This document shows, piece by piece, positions 63,199-64,000 of a stretch of DNA of 64,000 nucleotides. A program made the translations under genes and the position numbers. The DNA is from Sulfitobacter mediterraneus. Lineage in GTDB: Bacteria > Pseudomonadota > Alphaproteobacteria > Rhodobacterales > Rhodobacteraceae. The stretch is from contig NZ_QBKU01000001.1 of NCBI RefSeq assembly GCF_003054325.1, positions 496,001 to 560,000 on the forward strand. Direction: 5' to 3'. The notes under the pieces were generated by a model. It was not told the origin of the DNA, did not search any database, and saw nothing but the letters and a program-made list of their open reading frames with translations. Within the stretch, counting starts at the first letter, position 1, and every line of letters starts with the position of its first letter.

Positions 63199-64000
63199 TT
63201 TGCATATACCTAGAGCCGGATCTGCGCAAAAGCGCGGAGGCAGGTGAACATAACTTCATCAATCTGGTGCAAGATGTGGCGGAAAAATCCCTGTTTAGGG
63301 TCACATATCACGATCAACCCGCAGTGATGGGTGGTGATGACACCTATACGCTGTCCCACATGACCGCCCCGCCCCCGGACCGTGGCTTGGTTTTTCGGCG
63401 GGCCTACCAATACCCGTTCTGGAACATCGAGGCCACGACCGAGCGCTGGCAATGGGATGTCGCCAAAGCCAGTTTTGACCCCGCGATCATCCGCCCCGAT
63501 GCAAATCGCTTCTATTCCTATTGGCAAAAACGGCTTTTTGGCGCGGCTGCTGCTCGGACGACGAAGAGTGGATATATCTACGTACCGCTTCAGGGAAGGT
63601 TGACGGAGCACAGGTCATTCCAACGCTGTTCTCCAATTGAGATGATCGAGCATTGCTTGGAGCATGGCGGCACACGGCCGGTTGTGGCCTGCTTGCACCC
63701 CAATGAAACCTATTCAACGGCAGAATTGGCGGCGCTTGATGATCTCGCGGGCCGCTTCGGGCAGTTGTCGGTTGAGACTGGCAAAATGGAACATCATTTG
63801 CAGCATTGTGATTTTGTCGTCAGCCAAAACTCTGCCGCGGCCTTTGCTGGATACTTCTTTGGTAAACCTGCGCTGCTGTTTGGAAAAATTGATTTTCACC
63901 ACATTGCCGAACCTGCAAATATGGCGCAATTGCCAGACAGCTTTGATGCTGCCGTCACAGCACGGCCCGCGTTTGATCGCTACGTGCATTGGTTCTGGCA
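63189..64000 (+). CDS. Capsule-glycosyltransferase-like protein (open at right edge)
   Basis: 270 codons are in the window and the frame runs off the edge. ATG at 63189 ([20 protein letters not shown]). The segment [20 protein letters not shown] and following [14 protein letters not shown] resemble the nucleotide-sugar side of KpsC/KpsS-type capsule enzymes (NSxxGxE, GKP). No signal peptide. I would call it a putative polysaccharide enzyme; it may equally be a conserved hypothetical of roseobacters. Start has no ribosome-binding site before it. Confidence 0.6.
   Translation, partial: MKELCIYLEPDLRKSAEAGEHNFINLVQDVAEKSLFRVTYHDQPAVMGGDDTYTLSHMTAPPPDRGLVFRRAYQYPFWNIEATTERWQWDVAKASFDPAIIRPDANRFYSYWQKRLFGAAAARTTKSGYIYVPLQGRLTEHRSFQRCSPIEMIEHCLEHGGTRPVVACLHPNETYSTAELAALDDLAGRFGQLSVETGKMEHHLQHCDFVVSQNSAAAFAGYFFGKPALLFGKIDFHHIAEPANMAQLPDSFDAAVTARPAFDRYVHWFW

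Noticed and set aside
1..64000. tRNA/rRNA genes, CRISPR arrays, insertion sequences, prophage or defence island
   Set aside because: No tRNA-like cloverleaf, direct-repeat array, transposase, integrase or phage-type gene noticed on either strand; gaps are short and explained.

Overview
This 64 kb window is a chromosomal segment of an alphaproteobacterium, almost certainly a marine Rhodobacterales / Roseobacter-group member. Support comes from the gene order (parB-parA-rsmG-mnmG-mnmE-rho-hemJ-[oriC]-maf-aroE-coaE-dnaQ / secB, which matches the origin region of Caulobacter and Rhodobacterales), from a CtrA-type TTAA-N7-TTAA site in the origin, from moderately high GC content, and from roseobacter-like small proteins. 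The assignment rests on family knowledge and no database search was run. I see no rRNA, tRNA, CRISPR array, insertion sequence or prophage.

Layout. 1-3.7 kb: secA (cut by the left edge), a periplasmic parvulin, argJ, mutT and a 44-residue orphan protein ending in a bidirectional terminator. 3.8-9.1 kb (minus): rimP-nusA-ylxR-infB, the classic transcription/translation operon, with a strong hairpin at the nusA/ylxR junction. 9.2-16.1 kb: a short solute-binding protein, prolyl aminopeptidase, ubiG, a MarR regulator, an amidohydrolase, glutaredoxin, ComF, an NDUFAF5-like protein and ferrochelatase. 16.2-18.3 kb: an envelope cluster (60-residue secreted protein, two L,D-transpeptidases, a CAP-domain lipoprotein). 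18.4-26.8 kb: an rRNA/tRNA m5U-type methyltransferase, a paired ABC exporter, CCA-adding enzyme, CoA pyrophosphatase, Hsp33 and a further Nudix enzyme. 26.8-28.6 kb: a response regulator-PP2C phosphatase divergent from a lone Hpt protein. 28.6-39.0 kb: SDR, ilvA, argG, a small secreted protein, a sulfotransferase-like protein, a periplasmic MsrA, a PfkB kinase, maeB and a GT61-type glycosyltransferase. 39.2-46.1 kb: mutS, hrcA-grpE, rph-rdgB-hemW.

46.1-56.5 kb is the replication-origin domain. The leftward operon rho, mnmE, mnmG, rsmG, parA, parB carries two perfect parS palindromes (TGTTTCACGTGAAACA), one at the start of mnmG and one inside the 5' end of rsmG. The gene-poor, AT-rich gap 53427-53830 between hemJ and maf has a perfect DnaA box, several degenerate ones, a CtrA box and GANTC sites, and I read it as chromosomal oriC. 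Genes point away from it on both sides. 56.5-64 kb: secB, fxsA, a Tim44-domain protein, mltA, an Smr protein, an MFS transporter and hslVU behind a heat-shock-like promoter, then a divergent, unfinished ORF resembling capsule glycosyltransferases.

Most of the window is ordinary core genome. The parts that repay a second look are the ori/parS/CtrA architecture, a second perfect CtrA-type palindrome upstream of the glycosyltransferase gene, several precise hairpins placed on start codons, stops or ribosome-binding sites, two small uncharacterised proteins, an NDUFAF5-like protein without a recognisable SAM-binding motif, and a half-length substrate-binding protein.
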